A DNA stretch of 64,000 nt from Methanohalophilus levihalophilus (GCF_017874375.1 NZ_JAGGLK010000001.1:372001-436000), one strand, 5' to 3'; shown: positions 34,902 through 44,799, numbered from the stretch's first letter. Program-made: numbers and translations. Notes: generated by a model not told the origin, from the sequence alone.

Positions 34902-36083
34902 TCATGGATTTTCCCTTATTTTTCCCACGAGTTCGGCAGATAGTTTCTCTATATCCTGATAATCCTTGTCGGTTGGAGGACCATTTACATCAATGGCACC
35001 CAAAATTTCGATTTTAGTGCCGCTAAGCATTTCTTGTGCCTGTTTTATTGAGCCTCCTCCCCAACCGTAGGAACTCAGGGCTACAGCATATTTTGCCGGT
35101 GGTTTGAGGGCTTTTACGAGGTAAGTGCCATACACGGCCAGCGGGTGCATGCCTCCAAGGACTGTTGGTGTGCCAAGGACTATGGCCCTTGAATCCACAA
35201 GTTCACGGGCTATATCCCCAATATCGGAATTTTCAAGGTTGAAAACTTTCACATCCATGCCAGCCCGCACAAGCTCCTGAACCATCCTGTCAACCATTTT
35301 TCGGGTTGAGTTCCACATGCTTACATATACAACAATGACTTTTTCCAGTGTTTCTCCAGCAGTCCATTTTTTGTAAGCTTCCAGAATTAGTTCGGGATTG
35401 CGATGAATAGGTCCATGGCTTGGCGCAATGATTTCAATATCGAGATCCTCGATTTTGCTAAGGGCTTTTGCACCCAGCTTGCGGAAAGGCATCATTATTT
35501 CACCGAAATAGCGTTTTGCCATGGGGATTAAATCTTCAACTTCATCCGAATAGAATCCTGCTGCAGTGTGGGATCCGAAGAAATCACAGGTGAAGAGAGT
35601 TTTTTCTTCTACCAGATATGTGAACATGGTTTCTGGCCAGTGGAGCCAGGGTGCAGCGATGAATTTGAGAGTTTTTCCTCCAAGATCCAGCGTGTCACCA
35701 TCCTGAACGATTTTTATCCGTTCCTCAGGGACATCATATTGAACCATGGCCATTTTTGCTCCCTTTTCAGAAGTTATCAATGTGGCTTTTGGAACACTAT
35801 TCATTATTGACTGGATTGTAAATGCATGGTCGGGTTCCGCATGGTTCATTATAACGTAATCGAGGGAATCCACTTTTGAGTACCTGTTGATGTTTTGCCT
35901 CAATTGTTCTTCAAAACCCGGATTGACGGTGTCTATGAGGGCGGTTTTTTCGTTGCCCTGAACAAGATATGAATTGTAAGACGTGCCCTGTGGAAGAGGT
36001 ATTAACGCATCAAACATGCGTCTGTCCCAATCTTTCACACCTACCCAGTACACACTTTCAGATATTTTGGTTATGTCACCCAT
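34902..36083 (-). CDS. fprA: F420H2 oxidase-type flavodiiron protein
   Basis: 393 residues. N-terminal metallo-beta-lactamase-like domain with the diiron ligands in NHAEPDHAF, then H and D (WLHWPETMFTYL, CDFFG) and SHGPIH. The C-terminal flavodoxin domain starts at about 255 (VVYVSMWNSTRKM) with LGTPTVLGGMHPLAVY and SSYGWGGGSI. In methanogens this enzyme takes electrons from F420H2 and reduces O2 to water. Divergent from rubrerythrin, its usual companion. Confidence 0.9.
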   Translation of the reverse strand: MGDITKISESVYWVGVKDWDRRMFDALIPLPQGTSYNSYLVQGNEKTALIDTVNPGFEEQLRQNINRYSKVDSLDYVIMNHAEPDHAFTIQSIMNSVPKATLITSEKGAKMAMVQYDVPEERIKIVQDGDTLDLGGKTLKFIAAPWLHWPETMFTYLVEEKTLFTCDFFGSHTAAGFYSDEVEDLIPMAKRYFGEIMMPFRKLGAKALSKIEDLDIEIIAPSHGPIHRNPELILEAYKKWTAGETLEKVIVVYVSMWNSTRKMVDRMVQELVRAGMDVKVFNLENSDIGDIARELVDSRAIVLGTPTVLGGMHPLAVYGTYLVKALKPPAKYAVALSSYGWGGGSIKQAQEMLSGTKIEILGAIDVNGPPTDKDYQDIEKLSAELVGKIRENP

Positions 36084-36239
36084 ATTACCAACTTCCCTAA
36101 GTAAAGATCAAGACACTGGAATATATCTGTTTGGATTGCGGCTATTTGATGCTGTTTTTAAGTATAAATTTGAAGTGGATACCAATACGATAATAAAGAA
36201 CTGAGGATAATATATTGGTTGACTAACGAGGTGATATGT

Positions 36240-36821
36240 ATGAAAAAGACAATTGAAAACCTTTCCAAAGCTTTTGTAGGCGAAAGCCAGGCCAGAAACC
36301 GCTACACAATGTATTCCAAGATTGCAAAGAAGGAAGGCTATGAGCAGATTGCAGATATCTTCCTTGTAACGGCAGATAATGAGAGGGAGCATGCAAAATG
36401 GGCTTTCAGGCTGATTAACGAGCTAAAAGGAAATGATGCTTCACTTGATGAACTCATGATTGAAGCTGCGGTTCCTACCATTCAGGGAAACACCATTGAA
36501 AACCTGAAAGCTGCAATTGCAGGCGAGACCTATGAAACCACTACAATGTACCCCGAATTTGCAGATGTTGCAGATGAAGAAGGTTTCCCGGAAATCGCAG
36601 AGCGCCTCAGGGCAATTGGTGAAGCTGAAGCACATCACAAGGACAGGTATGAAAAACTTCTCAAGGAAGTGGAAAACGGCACGGTTTTCAAAAAGGAAGA
36701 AGAGGTCGAATGGGTATGCCGGAAATGTGGTTACGTTCACAAGGGAACCAAACCTCCTGAGGAATGTCCTTCCTGCGATCATCCCTCCAGCTATTTCGAG
36801 AGAAAGTGTGAAGCTTTCTAA
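36240..36821 (+). CDS. rbr: Rubrerythrin
   Basis: 193 residues from ATG 36240 after GAGGTG (36228-36233); a TTG at 36219 is less likely. The diiron four-helix domain shows ESQARNRYTMY, DNEREHAKWAF and EAEAHHKDRYEKLL, followed by a rubredoxin domain (CRKCGYVHKG, CPSCDHP). It reduces hydrogen peroxide with electrons from rubredoxin-type donors. With the divergent FprA it makes an oxygen-defence pair. Confidence 0.95.
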   Translation: MKKTIENLSKAFVGESQARNRYTMYSKIAKKEGYEQIADIFLVTADNEREHAKWAFRLINELKGNDASLDELMIEAAVPTIQGNTIENLKAAIAGETYETTTMYPEFADVADEEGFPEIAERLRAIGEAEAHHKDRYEKLLKEVENGTVFKKEEEVEWVCRKCGYVHKGTKPPEECPSCDHPSSYFERKCEAF

Positions 36822-36830
36822 AACTAAAGT

Positions 36831-36866
36831 GATTGAGGTTTTTATTCCTCAATCCTCACTTTTTTT
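36831..36866 (+). terminator. Hairpin terminator of rubrerythrin
   Basis: GATTGAGG (36831-36838), 8-base loop, CCTCAATC (36847-36854), then CTCACTTTTTTT. It starts ten bases after the stop codon. Confidence 0.7.
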
Positions 36867-37033
36867 ATCAATCTATACACTTTAAAAGTTTGATGAGGCA
36901 CTGAGTGGTACCTCACTGACTATCTGGGAAGCATTTCCCTGCTGGTGGATGTCAACGGCACTGAGTTACTCTACGGTGACAGCTCAAAAAACCACGTAAA
37001 ATTCATATCCCATACGGTTTATTGGAAGTGCCA

Positions 37034-37966
37034 ATGTGGCTTGATGCATTGTACATGGCTTTTGATTATCTCATCAAAGTCATTCCCCCCATCATCATTG
37101 GCGTTCTTGTGATGGATTTCGTTGTGGAAATGGGCTGGGTTAAAAAAATCGGCTTTATTGCTTCTCCACTCATGCGCTTTGGTCATCTCCGTGAGGAAAT
37201 CGGGCTTAGCTTTATCACTTCTTTTGGATCTTCCGCTGCAGGAAACTCCATGATAGCAAGACTGCATGATGACAATCACATTGACCGGCGGGAAACCATT
37301 GTTGCAACCATGGTGAACTCATTCCCCTCAAGCATTGTACTTTCAAGGGATCTGCTTCCTGTGGTGGTCACACTGCTTGGAACCACAGGTCTGATTTATC
37401 TGGGAATTGTGATTCTCATCGGTTTCCTGAAAACGCTCATGGCACTGCTGGCAGCACGTTTTCTTCTTACACCCCGCTCATTTGAGGAAATACACTACCA
37501 CAGGGAAAAAATAAGTTACCGGGAAGGTGTATCAAAAACCCTTCGCAGATCTAAGCCCTCCCTGACACGAATTACACTTACCTTGATAGTTGTTTCAATT
37601 CTTGTTTTCCAGCTAATGGAAACCGGCATATTTGACTGGATTGCATCCATCATGCGTGAATCCTTCCTGGTTGGGTACGTTCCGGCCGAAGGGTTGCCCA
37701 TAATCGCAGGCTGGTTTGCCAGCAATATTGCAGCATACACCATAGCAGGCAATCTCATGACTGCTGATATACTTTCCACCAGGGACATTATTCTGGCTCT
37801 GCTTGTGGGGAGAGTACTGGCAAGTATTCCCCGGATAAAAAGCATGATGCCATATTACGTTGGTATATTCAGGCCAAATCTCGGAATACGGATAATGTTC
37901 GTTTCTCTTGCAATGCAGAATGGTATCATGCTGGCAATGGTTGCAGCAATTCTCTGGTTCTGGTAA
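37034..37966 (+). CDS. Nucleoside-recognition (Gate) domain membrane protein, COG3366
   Basis: About 310 residues with eight membrane helices. GSSAAGNSMIARLHDD and MVNSFPSSIVLSRDLLPVV are the two conserved Gate segments; a charged loop (RSFEEIHYHREKISYREG) separates the halves, and the second half has AGWFASNIAAYTIAGNLMTAD. The family is related to spore maturation proteins and nucleoside transporters, function unknown in archaea. ATG 37034 follows GGAAG; a TTG at 37022 is an alternative start. Confidence 0.75.
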   Translation: MWLDALYMAFDYLIKVIPPIIIGVLVMDFVVEMGWVKKIGFIASPLMRFGHLREEIGLSFITSFGSSAAGNSMIARLHDDNHIDRRETIVATMVNSFPSSIVLSRDLLPVVVTLLGTTGLIYLGIVILIGFLKTLMALLAARFLLTPRSFEEIHYHREKISYREGVSKTLRRSKPSLTRITLTLIVVSILVFQLMETGIFDWIASIMRESFLVGYVPAEGLPIIAGWFASNIAAYTIAGNLMTADILSTRDIILALLVGRVLASIPRIKSMMPYYVGIFRPNLGIRIMFVSLAMQNGIMLAMVAAILWFW

Positions 37967-38001
37967 AAAAAAGAATGTTAGAAGAGACATGAAGAAAAAG
38001 C

Positions 38002-39345
38002 TTACTCGAGCTTCTCCTTCAAATATGCTTTAAAGGCATCATAATCAGTGTTGAGATGATCCATGAATTCCTCCTTTGCCTCAACATCTTTCAGGCTCTG
38101 GGGCGGTTCAGGATCTACTCCGGTTGCAGCAATCACTTCTGCCGGGAACTTTGCCGGATGGGCTGTTTCAAGTGTAACCGCAAGCGTATTGTCGCCGGTG
38201 GTTTCCCTGTAATCCAGCAGTCCTTTTATACCCACAGCCCCGTGAGGTTCGATGCTGATGTTATAATCCTCAAAGAACTTCCTGATGGTGGCTTTTGTTT
38301 CCTCGTCGGTTACTGATACGGATGAAATGTCGTTATTCAGTTTTTCCATGTCAGGAAGTTTGCTGATGTTTCCTTTTTCGTCCATTACCCCGCCATAGAC
38401 AGCTATCAGTCTTGCGAGGTTGCTTGGATGCCCGACGTTCATTGCATTGGACAAACAATTTCTGGAAGGTTCAATCTTTGCATATTTCCCGGTTTCAAGG
38501 AAAACCGGCACTTCATCGTTTTCATTAACTGATGCAAGGATTCTCTTTATAGGAACTCCCATCTCCCGGGCAAGAACACAACCCATCATGTTACCGAAAT
38601 TTCCTGAAGGAATTGAGTAAATGATTTCTTCGGGATAGTTCCTGAGTTTTGCATAAGCATAGAAATAGTATATTGATTGCGGGATAAGACGCCCGATGTT
38701 AATGGAATTCGCAGATGAAAGATTCAGGTGTTCGAGCTCATCATCAGCAAATGCCTGTTTGGCCAGTGCCTGACAGTCATCGAATTTACCATCCATGGCA
38801 AGTGCGGTGATATTCTTATCAAGAGTGGTCATCTGTTTTCTCTGGCGATCAGAGACTTCAGTTTCCGGGAATAAGACAATGACCTTTATGTTGTCAAGAC
38901 CGTAGAAAGCATGAGCAACAGCGCTTCCTGTATCGCCGGAGGTGGCCGTGAGAATTACCAGGCTCTTATTTTCCTGTTTAAGGTAGTACTGCATGAGCCT
39001 TGCCATCATACGAGCTGCAAAGTCCTTGAAAGAAGCTGTAGGGCCCCGGTCAAGTCTCATAATGTAGGTCTTGTTGTCCACTTCTTCCAGAGGCACATCG
39101 TAGTTGTATGCGTCGTACGTGATTTCCCGGAGAGAATCATCATCGATTTCGCCTTCCAGAACCTTTGAGAGGATCCTGAATGCTATTTCCGGATACTTTT
39201 CATTCTTCAATGAATTAAGTTCTTCTTCCGAAAAATGTGGAAGTTCTTTTGGCAGGTATAGCCCCTTGTCAGGAGCAAGACCTTTGATAAGTGCAGTTTT
39301 GAAGGTTGCTTCATCTGCTTTGAGGTTAGTGCTGTAGAGTTTCAC
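38002..39345 (-). CDS. thrC: Threonine synthase
   Basis: 447 residues of the fold-type II PLP enzyme family. The PLP lysine is in RGPTASFKDFAARMMARL. The glycine-rich phosphate loop is seen in ATSGDTGSAVAHAFYG and the later SIPSGNFGNMMGC. N-terminal MKLYSTNLKADEATFKTALIKGLAPDKGLYLP matches the long bacterial/yeast-type class (shown here only by its key part KGLAPDKGLYLP). It turns O-phosphohomoserine into threonine. Confidence 0.9.
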   Translation of the reverse strand: MKLYSTNLKADEATFKTALIKGLAPDKGLYLPKELPHFSEEELNSLKNEKYPEIAFRILSKVLEGEIDDDSLREITYDAYNYDVPLEEVDNKTYIMRLDRGPTASFKDFAARMMARLMQYYLKQENKSLVILTATSGDTGSAVAHAFYGLDNIKVIVLFPETEVSDRQRKQMTTLDKNITALAMDGKFDDCQALAKQAFADDELEHLNLSSANSINIGRLIPQSIYYFYAYAKLRNYPEEIIYSIPSGNFGNMMGCVLAREMGVPIKRILASVNENDEVPVFLETGKYAKIEPSRNCLSNAMNVGHPSNLARLIAVYGGVMDEKGNISKLPDMEKLNNDISSVSVTDEETKATIRKFFEDYNISIEPHGAVGIKGLLDYRETTGDNTLAVTLETAHPAKFPAEVIAATGVDPEPPQSLKDVEAKEEFMDHLNTDYDAFKAYLKEKLE

Positions 39346-39487
39346 GGTTATCAGTCACTTAGCTTGGTATATGGTAACAGGTAAGTATACAATAATTAGG
39401 AATAAGAATATGAAAAGATTACTTTTTTAATTAACATTTCGCTGAAAATCCCAAATCATCCACGAACCTCTGCATGTTTTTTGGAAA

Positions 39488-41011
39488 TTAATTGCAAGAA
39501 GGATCCAGCAGGGTAAGTTGCTTTTTGGAACCTTCGTTTGGTATCGAAAAGGTAAACGTACTGCCCTTTTCAGGTTCGCTTTCAACCCAAATTTTGCCAC
39601 CATGCATTTCCACATATTTTTTTACCAGAGCAAGCCCAAGTCCGGTTCCATCATATTGCCGGCTGGTGAACGAGTCAATCTGGGTGAAAGGAGCGAATAT
39701 TTTGTCCATATCGTCCTTTGATATTCCAATACCAGTGTCGGAAACAGAAATATAAATGAAATTCCTTGCACTTTTTACAGTGACTTCAATCTTTCCGCCG
39801 TTGGGAGTGAATTTAATTGCATTGCTGAGCAGGTTATATAGTATCTGCTTCATTTTTTTCTTGTCTGCATATAAAGCAAGGTATTTTGCTTCCGTATGAA
39901 TTGAAAAACTGATCTCTTTTGCTGCCAGTAAAGGGAAAACCAATGCTTTTACCTCATTTAAAATCGTAGGAATCTGGAAACTTTCATATTCCATCTCCAT
40001 GGTTCCTGCTTCGATTTTTGAAAGATCCAGTACCTCATTGATAAGATCAAGGAGATGTTTTCCGCTTCTTACAATGTTGGAAACGTATTTTTCCTCAATG
40101 TTATCCAGATTTCCATTCTGGTTTTTGGCCAGTATCTGGGAAAAACCAATTATTGAGTTAAGGGGTGTGCGGAGTTCATGACTCATGGTTGCAAGAAATT
40201 CACTCTTTAGCTGGTTTGCTTTCTCAGCCAGGATTTTGGCCTGAAGCAGCGATTCTTCAATTTCTTTTCTATGGGTAATATCCCTGCCAATACCCACTAC
40301 GCCGATAAGCTGCCCCTCAGAATCGTACATGGGAGTTTTAATAGTTTCAAGGAGTTCCGTGTGGCCATCGTCTGCATACGTCACTTCCTCTTCATTAATG
40401 ATGGATTTGCCGGCCTCAATTACATTCCTGTCATTCTTTGTAAAGAAATCCGCAAGTTCCTTACCCACAAAATAGTAATCTGTTTTTCCAATGATTTCTG
40501 CCTCTTTTGCACCAAAGAAGCGCTCAAATTTTGAGTTGCATGCAAGATAGACGCCATCAGGATTCTTAAGCCACACCAGATCTGGAATGGTCTTAATTAA
40601 AGCACTAATCTGCCCTTCTCTTTCCACCAGTTTTCTTTCTACGATCTTTTGCTCGGTTATGTCCGTAGCTGTAAACGTAACCCCTTTTGAGAGATCGGTG
40701 ACATCTAATGGTGTGGAAGCGAGTAAAATATCGATTATTTCTCCGCTCTTTTTCTTCCATCGGGTCTGAACGGCCCCCGTTCCTTTCTCGGCAATTTGTT
40801 TGTATTTTTCACTTCCAACAAAATCAAAGTCCTGTTGCGTGGGATAAAGTATTCGGGCGGTTATCCCTATTAATTCTTCACGGGAATAGCCGGTCATTTC
40901 ACATATTCTGGGATTTACATCAACAAAAACCCTGTTTTTCACAATCCCAATACCCGAAGGTGCAGCACGAAAAATGCTTTTCAGATAATCTTCATTTGTA
41001 TGCAATGTCAT
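39488..41011 (-). CDS. PAS-domain sensor histidine kinase
   Basis: 507 residues, no membrane helix. Two PAS/PAC domains (about 8-125 and 135-250), HisKA with SHELRTPLNSIIGFSQIL (phosphoryl His near residue 272), and HATPase_c with NLLSNAIKFTP (N box), DTGIGI (G1) and GTGLGLALVKK (G2). Methanogens carry many cytoplasmic kinases of this kind, and their response regulators are often elsewhere. The structured 78-bp element (41182-41259) lies about 170 bases upstream. Confidence 0.9.
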   Translation of the reverse strand: MTLHTNEDYLKSIFRAAPSGIGIVKNRVFVDVNPRICEMTGYSREELIGITARILYPTQQDFDFVGSEKYKQIAEKGTGAVQTRWKKKSGEIIDILLASTPLDVTDLSKGVTFTATDITEQKIVERKLVEREGQISALIKTIPDLVWLKNPDGVYLACNSKFERFFGAKEAEIIGKTDYYFVGKELADFFTKNDRNVIEAGKSIINEEEVTYADDGHTELLETIKTPMYDSEGQLIGVVGIGRDITHRKEIEESLLQAKILAEKANQLKSEFLATMSHELRTPLNSIIGFSQILAKNQNGNLDNIEEKYVSNIVRSGKHLLDLINEVLDLSKIEAGTMEMEYESFQIPTILNEVKALVFPLLAAKEISFSIHTEAKYLALYADKKKMKQILYNLLSNAIKFTPNGGKIEVTVKSARNFIYISVSDTGIGISKDDMDKIFAPFTQIDSFTSRQYDGTGLGLALVKKYVEMHGGKIWVESEPEKGSTFTFSIPNEGSKKQLTLLDPSCN

Positions 41012-41181
41012 TTGAATACAACTAATTAATCCAGTTCTTACTATTTAACAATAGGGAATTGAGTGTATGGAAACAAGTATCAACTACTGTGTTCCTTTCT
41101 TTTTTAGTTAACAGGAACCACATTTTAAATACAAAAACAGTTTCAAAACATTTATATGTAAGGAAGTTTTTGGAGTTCCCC

Positions 41182-41259
41182 GGAAACATTCGGACTAGTG
41201 GGCTTATACCCACCCCCAACACCCCACCACTTCCAAACTGTTGTTTTCCGAATGTTTCC
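41182..41259. repeat. Inverted-repeat element with inner hairpin (MITE-like or structured RNA)
   Basis: A perfect 13-bp inverted repeat, GGAAACATTCGGA (41182-41194) and TCCGAATGTTTCC (41247-41259), encloses 52 bases. The interior has its own hairpin GTGGG-CTTATA-CCCAC (41198-41213) and a C-rich stretch CCCCCAACACCCCACCAC. A related C-rich stretch without the long arms is at 45819-45841. It could be a miniature transposable element or an RNA fold; no target duplication is visible next to it. Confidence 0.5.
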
Positions 41260-41302
41260 CGCCGAAGAATAGCGTTATTTTTGAATCATAGTTTCCAGCA
41301 GT

Positions 41303-44047
41303 TTAATCCTTTTTAAGATAGCAAATTGCTTTTTGTGCCTGCGGATCTGCTGCGATTACAGCACTTGCTCCATCTGCAGCTTTTCTTACATCTATCAGCT
41401 TAATCACATTGGCAAAATCGGAGAAACGGGGCAGGATCTCTGGCAGCAGGTTTCCGGATTCTTTGAAGAATAGTTCATTGAATTCCGATTCTTTCCTGTC
41501 AGGGTAGGCTGGCATATAGATTATCTGTCCTTCCACAAGATCCTGGAAAAAGTGTGTTCCGTAGGATACTTCCGGTGTGTGTCCGGCTTTTTCCCTTGCT
41601 ATTTCAACCAAAACTGAAGTTCCGTCAATTTCCGAATATGTGACGTTGACTCCAAGTTCAATGTTACTGCTTCCCCATCTGCCGGGTCCCATCATTATGA
41701 AGCTGGAGTTCATTGATCTCATTTTCTCATTTACGTGCCCAACTACCCTCCCTATGGATTTCTTTATGTCCATGTCCTCAATGTCATCATAGGATGTCGG
41801 TTCAATGTACAGGATATAACCTATGTTTTCTATTGTGCCTCCATTTATGATTTTGTCAGATCTGAACAGTATATCTGTAGCCGGTATTTTTTGAGGAATT
41901 TCGATTTGACCTGTGATTCCGGGAATGGTCATGGGCCTGCATTGCACAATGTTCAACTTTATTTTCTTTTCAGGATCCAGAGATGCTGTAAACTCAATAT
42001 CTACAGGTTGTTCGTACACTCTTTCTATGGTTGCCAGCATTTCTTCGATTATGGGGATAAAATCAGTCTTTGAAATCAGGTTGTTGAATGTGAGAACCAT
42101 CTGTTGGGCCGTACAATCCGTGATTTTCTTGTAAGGATCGGTGAGGTATCCGCCGGTTAAGATTGAAACAAACATTCCAAGGTTCGGATAGTCACAGTCT
42201 TCAACCAGATCCCTGAAATGCACTGTCTCAAGGTTATTTTTCCTGAAATCTATTACGTCCACTTCCCATTGGGAGTATTTCGTAATCTGGTTTCCTGCTT
42301 CCGGTCTTAATCCGGGATGACTTACCGCTATCATGCGGGGATAATCTCTTCCAACCCTGTCAACTGCCCTTGTACCGAGCCCAAAGACAAGCCTTACCAT
42401 ACCTTTGTTGGGATCTATCCGTTTTGTCCAGGTAAAGAGATTTCTTGAAAATGTAACTCCCGCCAATGCCGGGAAAAAATATTGCTTGTAAGGAATACCG
42501 GCTACCCTTTGGACAAGTATCGCCATTTGCTCATCTTCATTTTGCAACCCTCTTTTTCTTCTGTAGGAGAGTGCGTCGGGATTAAGTGCGCTGGCATATA
42601 CAAGTTTTACAGCATGCATAAATGCTTCAAGTCTTTCATCAGGAGTACCCTGATTTGCACAGAATTCACTCCTGTATTTTCCCGCAAAAGCATTCCCAAA
42701 GCTATCCTCCTGCAGACTGCTTGATCTTGCAATGATTGGCGCCTGTCCGAAATAATCCAGCATATCCCTGAATTCTTCTACAATTTCCTCAGGGAATTTT
42801 CCTTCGAGGAATTTTTGTTCTACTTCCTCGAACTCTTCCCTGCTCATATCGGAGCTTTCAGCCATTTTGACTTTCAGGCGAAACAGGTCATTCTTAATAA
42901 GGAAAGTAAAAAACACATCCGAACCGATATAAAAGGAATCGTGGGATTCCATTATTTTCCTGAAATCCTTTTTTCCGTTTGATTTTATTACGATACTTCG
43001 TGCAAGAAGCATACCTGCTGCCTTTCCACCCACGCGTCCCGAGCCGATTATCCGGTCCCGGATGCTGAGCAGGTCTTCCAGCGTAAAATATTCGTCTGCA
43101 AGTTTGTTGAATCTCGGATGGTTGCCTATTACCATTCTTGAAAGTTCCTGCTTGAGAGCCAATATATCAGGATCGGTTATTCTGGATTCCGGGTTTATTG
43201 CATAGTAATATTTTAATCTTGAGTAGACACTTTCCCATGGTGCAATCGTCTTTATTGAACGTTTTAATCCCTTCTTTCGCTCAGTGGATGAAACCGCCGC
43301 AGCTTCCCCGCTATTGAAAACCGGCTTCCATTTTTCTTCTGAAACAAGATGTGGAAGATACATGTCCGGGGAATACCTGGCATAAACCTTGAGGGGGTGA
43401 AGGTAAGTGTTGTCTCCTACGTGGTAGTAGCTCAGCAATATTTGTGTGGTGTCACGGATTGCTGCGACAGCTGAATGGCTGTGCCTTCCTTTTGTAAGTG
43501 CAAAATATGCTATGGTATCAAGTTCGAACAGGTACGGACATGTCACTTTGAAGAAGTCTGCAAGAAGCTCATCGGTTGCCCATTCTGTTACAAGGGAAGA
43601 AAGATTGTCAAAAACGTAGAATATTTTTTCCCCGTATTTTTCGATTGTGTGATGTACCTGGCTGCTGAAATAGTCAAAACCCGGACTTGGGTTGATTGTA
43701 ACAATTTCAACATTTTCGGTATCCTGAAGGATGGGCTCGTGGGGAGCAAAGCGGATATAAACGCATTTGTATCCCGCATCCAGTCCTTTTTGGACGAATT
43801 TATTTGCAAAGTGCCTGTAATCATCCAGCTCCTCGATTTTCCATACTACATTGTCCCCGAGACGGAAATAATGCAAAATCTCATCAAGCTGGCCTACTCC
43901 GCTACTTATTTTTTCTTTTTGTTCATACTCTGCAACATGATTTTTTTCCGAAACCTTTTTGCTTTCCACACCTGATCCCCCATGATCATTACATTCAAGA
44001 TGTGTGGTAACCCTTGATTTATCTTTTGCAACTTCGCATTTAAACAT
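41303..44047 (-). CDS. RecA/KaiC-like domain fused to PEP-synthase-type ATP-grasp
   Basis: About 914 residues from ATG 44047; the frame continues upstream to 44164 but would overlap the PsiE gene. Residues 40-270 resemble a RecA/KaiC-type fold (GVGQLDEIL, CVYIRFAPHEPIL, KIFYVFDNLSSLVTEWA) with a degenerate Walker A. Then comes the PPDK/PEP synthase nucleotide domain (about 330-690): GKAAGMLLARS, PIIARSSSLQEDSFGNAFAG and final QCRPMTIPG. The phospho-histidine swivel and the PEP-binding barrel are missing. A distinct C-terminal domain with MMGPGRWGSSNIELG replaces them. It is not a normal PEP synthase; it may be an ATP-dependent phosphotransferase or a signalling protein. Confidence 0.75.
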   Translation of the reverse strand: MFKCEVAKDKSRVTTHLECNDHGGSGVESKKVSEKNHVAEYEQKEKISSGVGQLDEILHYFRLGDNVVWKIEELDDYRHFANKFVQKGLDAGYKCVYIRFAPHEPILQDTENVEIVTINPSPGFDYFSSQVHHTIEKYGEKIFYVFDNLSSLVTEWATDELLADFFKVTCPYLFELDTIAYFALTKGRHSHSAVAAIRDTTQILLSYYHVGDNTYLHPLKVYARYSPDMYLPHLVSEEKWKPVFNSGEAAAVSSTERKKGLKRSIKTIAPWESVYSRLKYYYAINPESRITDPDILALKQELSRMVIGNHPRFNKLADEYFTLEDLLSIRDRIIGSGRVGGKAAGMLLARSIVIKSNGKKDFRKIMESHDSFYIGSDVFFTFLIKNDLFRLKVKMAESSDMSREEFEEVEQKFLEGKFPEEIVEEFRDMLDYFGQAPIIARSSSLQEDSFGNAFAGKYRSEFCANQGTPDERLEAFMHAVKLVYASALNPDALSYRRKRGLQNEDEQMAILVQRVAGIPYKQYFFPALAGVTFSRNLFTWTKRIDPNKGMVRLVFGLGTRAVDRVGRDYPRMIAVSHPGLRPEAGNQITKYSQWEVDVIDFRKNNLETVHFRDLVEDCDYPNLGMFVSILTGGYLTDPYKKITDCTAQQMVLTFNNLISKTDFIPIIEEMLATIERVYEQPVDIEFTASLDPEKKIKLNIVQCRPMTIPGITGQIEIPQKIPATDILFRSDKIINGGTIENIGYILYIEPTSYDDIEDMDIKKSIGRVVGHVNEKMRSMNSSFIMMGPGRWGSSNIELGVNVTYSEIDGTSVLVEIAREKAGHTPEVSYGTHFFQDLVEGQIIYMPAYPDRKESEFNELFFKESGNLLPEILPRFSDFANVIKLIDVRKAADGASAVIAADPQAQKAICYLKKD

Positions 44048-44093
44048 GGATAAAACTATCTTCAAGAAACTTTGCCGATAAGCAGGTCCAATC

Positions 44094-44564
44094 TTAATGT
44101 GTTTTTGGTGAAACAGGATTATGGATTTCTTCTGGTGAATACTTGATAGCAAGGACTCGCACAATTACGATAACAAGCAGTAGTGCCGAAAGAGAAAGGA
44201 TAAATGCCGGCTCAAGCTTACTTCCATACATTCCAACTGCAACTTCACGCATCACTATGAGGATTGTAGCATCAGCAACATATGTGAGTTTAATGCGATC
44301 ATGTTCGTGATAATCAACAAAAATGTTAAAAAGATCTATTAATATGAAGATGGTAAGCACGTTGGATACCATTTGGTTAAAACCAACCTCAAGTGATGTG
44401 AATACTGCAAATTTAAGATCCAGAATCGTTTTTGCCATTCCTACTATCAGGGTTAGGAGAAGAACATAAAGAACGATAGTTGTTATAAAGTCAATTGTTT
44501 TCCTGAACAGTTTTGTGTTATCCAGTTTAATCTTTTTTGGAAATAACTTATTAATTCCTGACAT
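44094..44564 (-). CDS. PsiE-like membrane protein
   Basis: 156 residues with four membrane helices (about 25-45, 58-80, 102-120, 125-145). The pattern DYHEHDRIKLTYVADATILIVMREVAVGMYG is the central motif of the phosphate-starvation-inducible PsiE family (shown by VADATILIVMREV). Function unknown in all organisms. It lies upstream of the PEP-synthase-like gene in the same direction, about 45 bases apart. Confidence 0.75.
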   Translation of the reverse strand: MSGINKLFPKKIKLDNTKLFRKTIDFITTIVLYVLLLTLIVGMAKTILDLKFAVFTSLEVGFNQMVSNVLTIFILIDLFNIFVDYHEHDRIKLTYVADATILIVMREVAVGMYGSKLEPAFILSLSALLLVIVIVRVLAIKYSPEEIHNPVSPKTH

Positions 44565-44764
44565 TTTTATTTAATATCTGGATGCACCTAATATATAGTT
44601 AATTAAAATATTCTATATATGGCCTCTGCAAATATATATTATACTTGCAGGATGGTTAATCCTGATTATTCTAATTCAGATCTTTTCGAAAAAGCTTCTC
44701 TGGAAATCTTACTGGCAAATAAAAAAAGTAAAGATTAAAAGAGCGCTGCTATTGTCTGTTCATG

Positions 44765-44799
44765 CAAAAAAGAATGGAAATCCGATTGCTTATCGGATT
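44765..44799 (-). terminator. Hairpin terminator of the 36-residue protein
   Basis: AATCCGAT, 5-base loop, ATCGGATT (44779-44799); on the minus strand it is followed by TCCATTCTTTTTTG. The stem overlaps the stop codon at 44798-44800. Confidence 0.6.

Noticed and set aside
36894-37056. Coding-looking stretch (LVDVNGTELLYGDSSKN) upstream of the Gate-domain gene
   Set aside because: No start codon, not in frame with the downstream gene, and no family recognised; could be a gene remnant but the evidence is too thin.
41022-41316. Two short overlapping frames, one on each strand, around the inverted-repeat element
   Set aside because: Both run through the repeat and lack binding sites and family signals.
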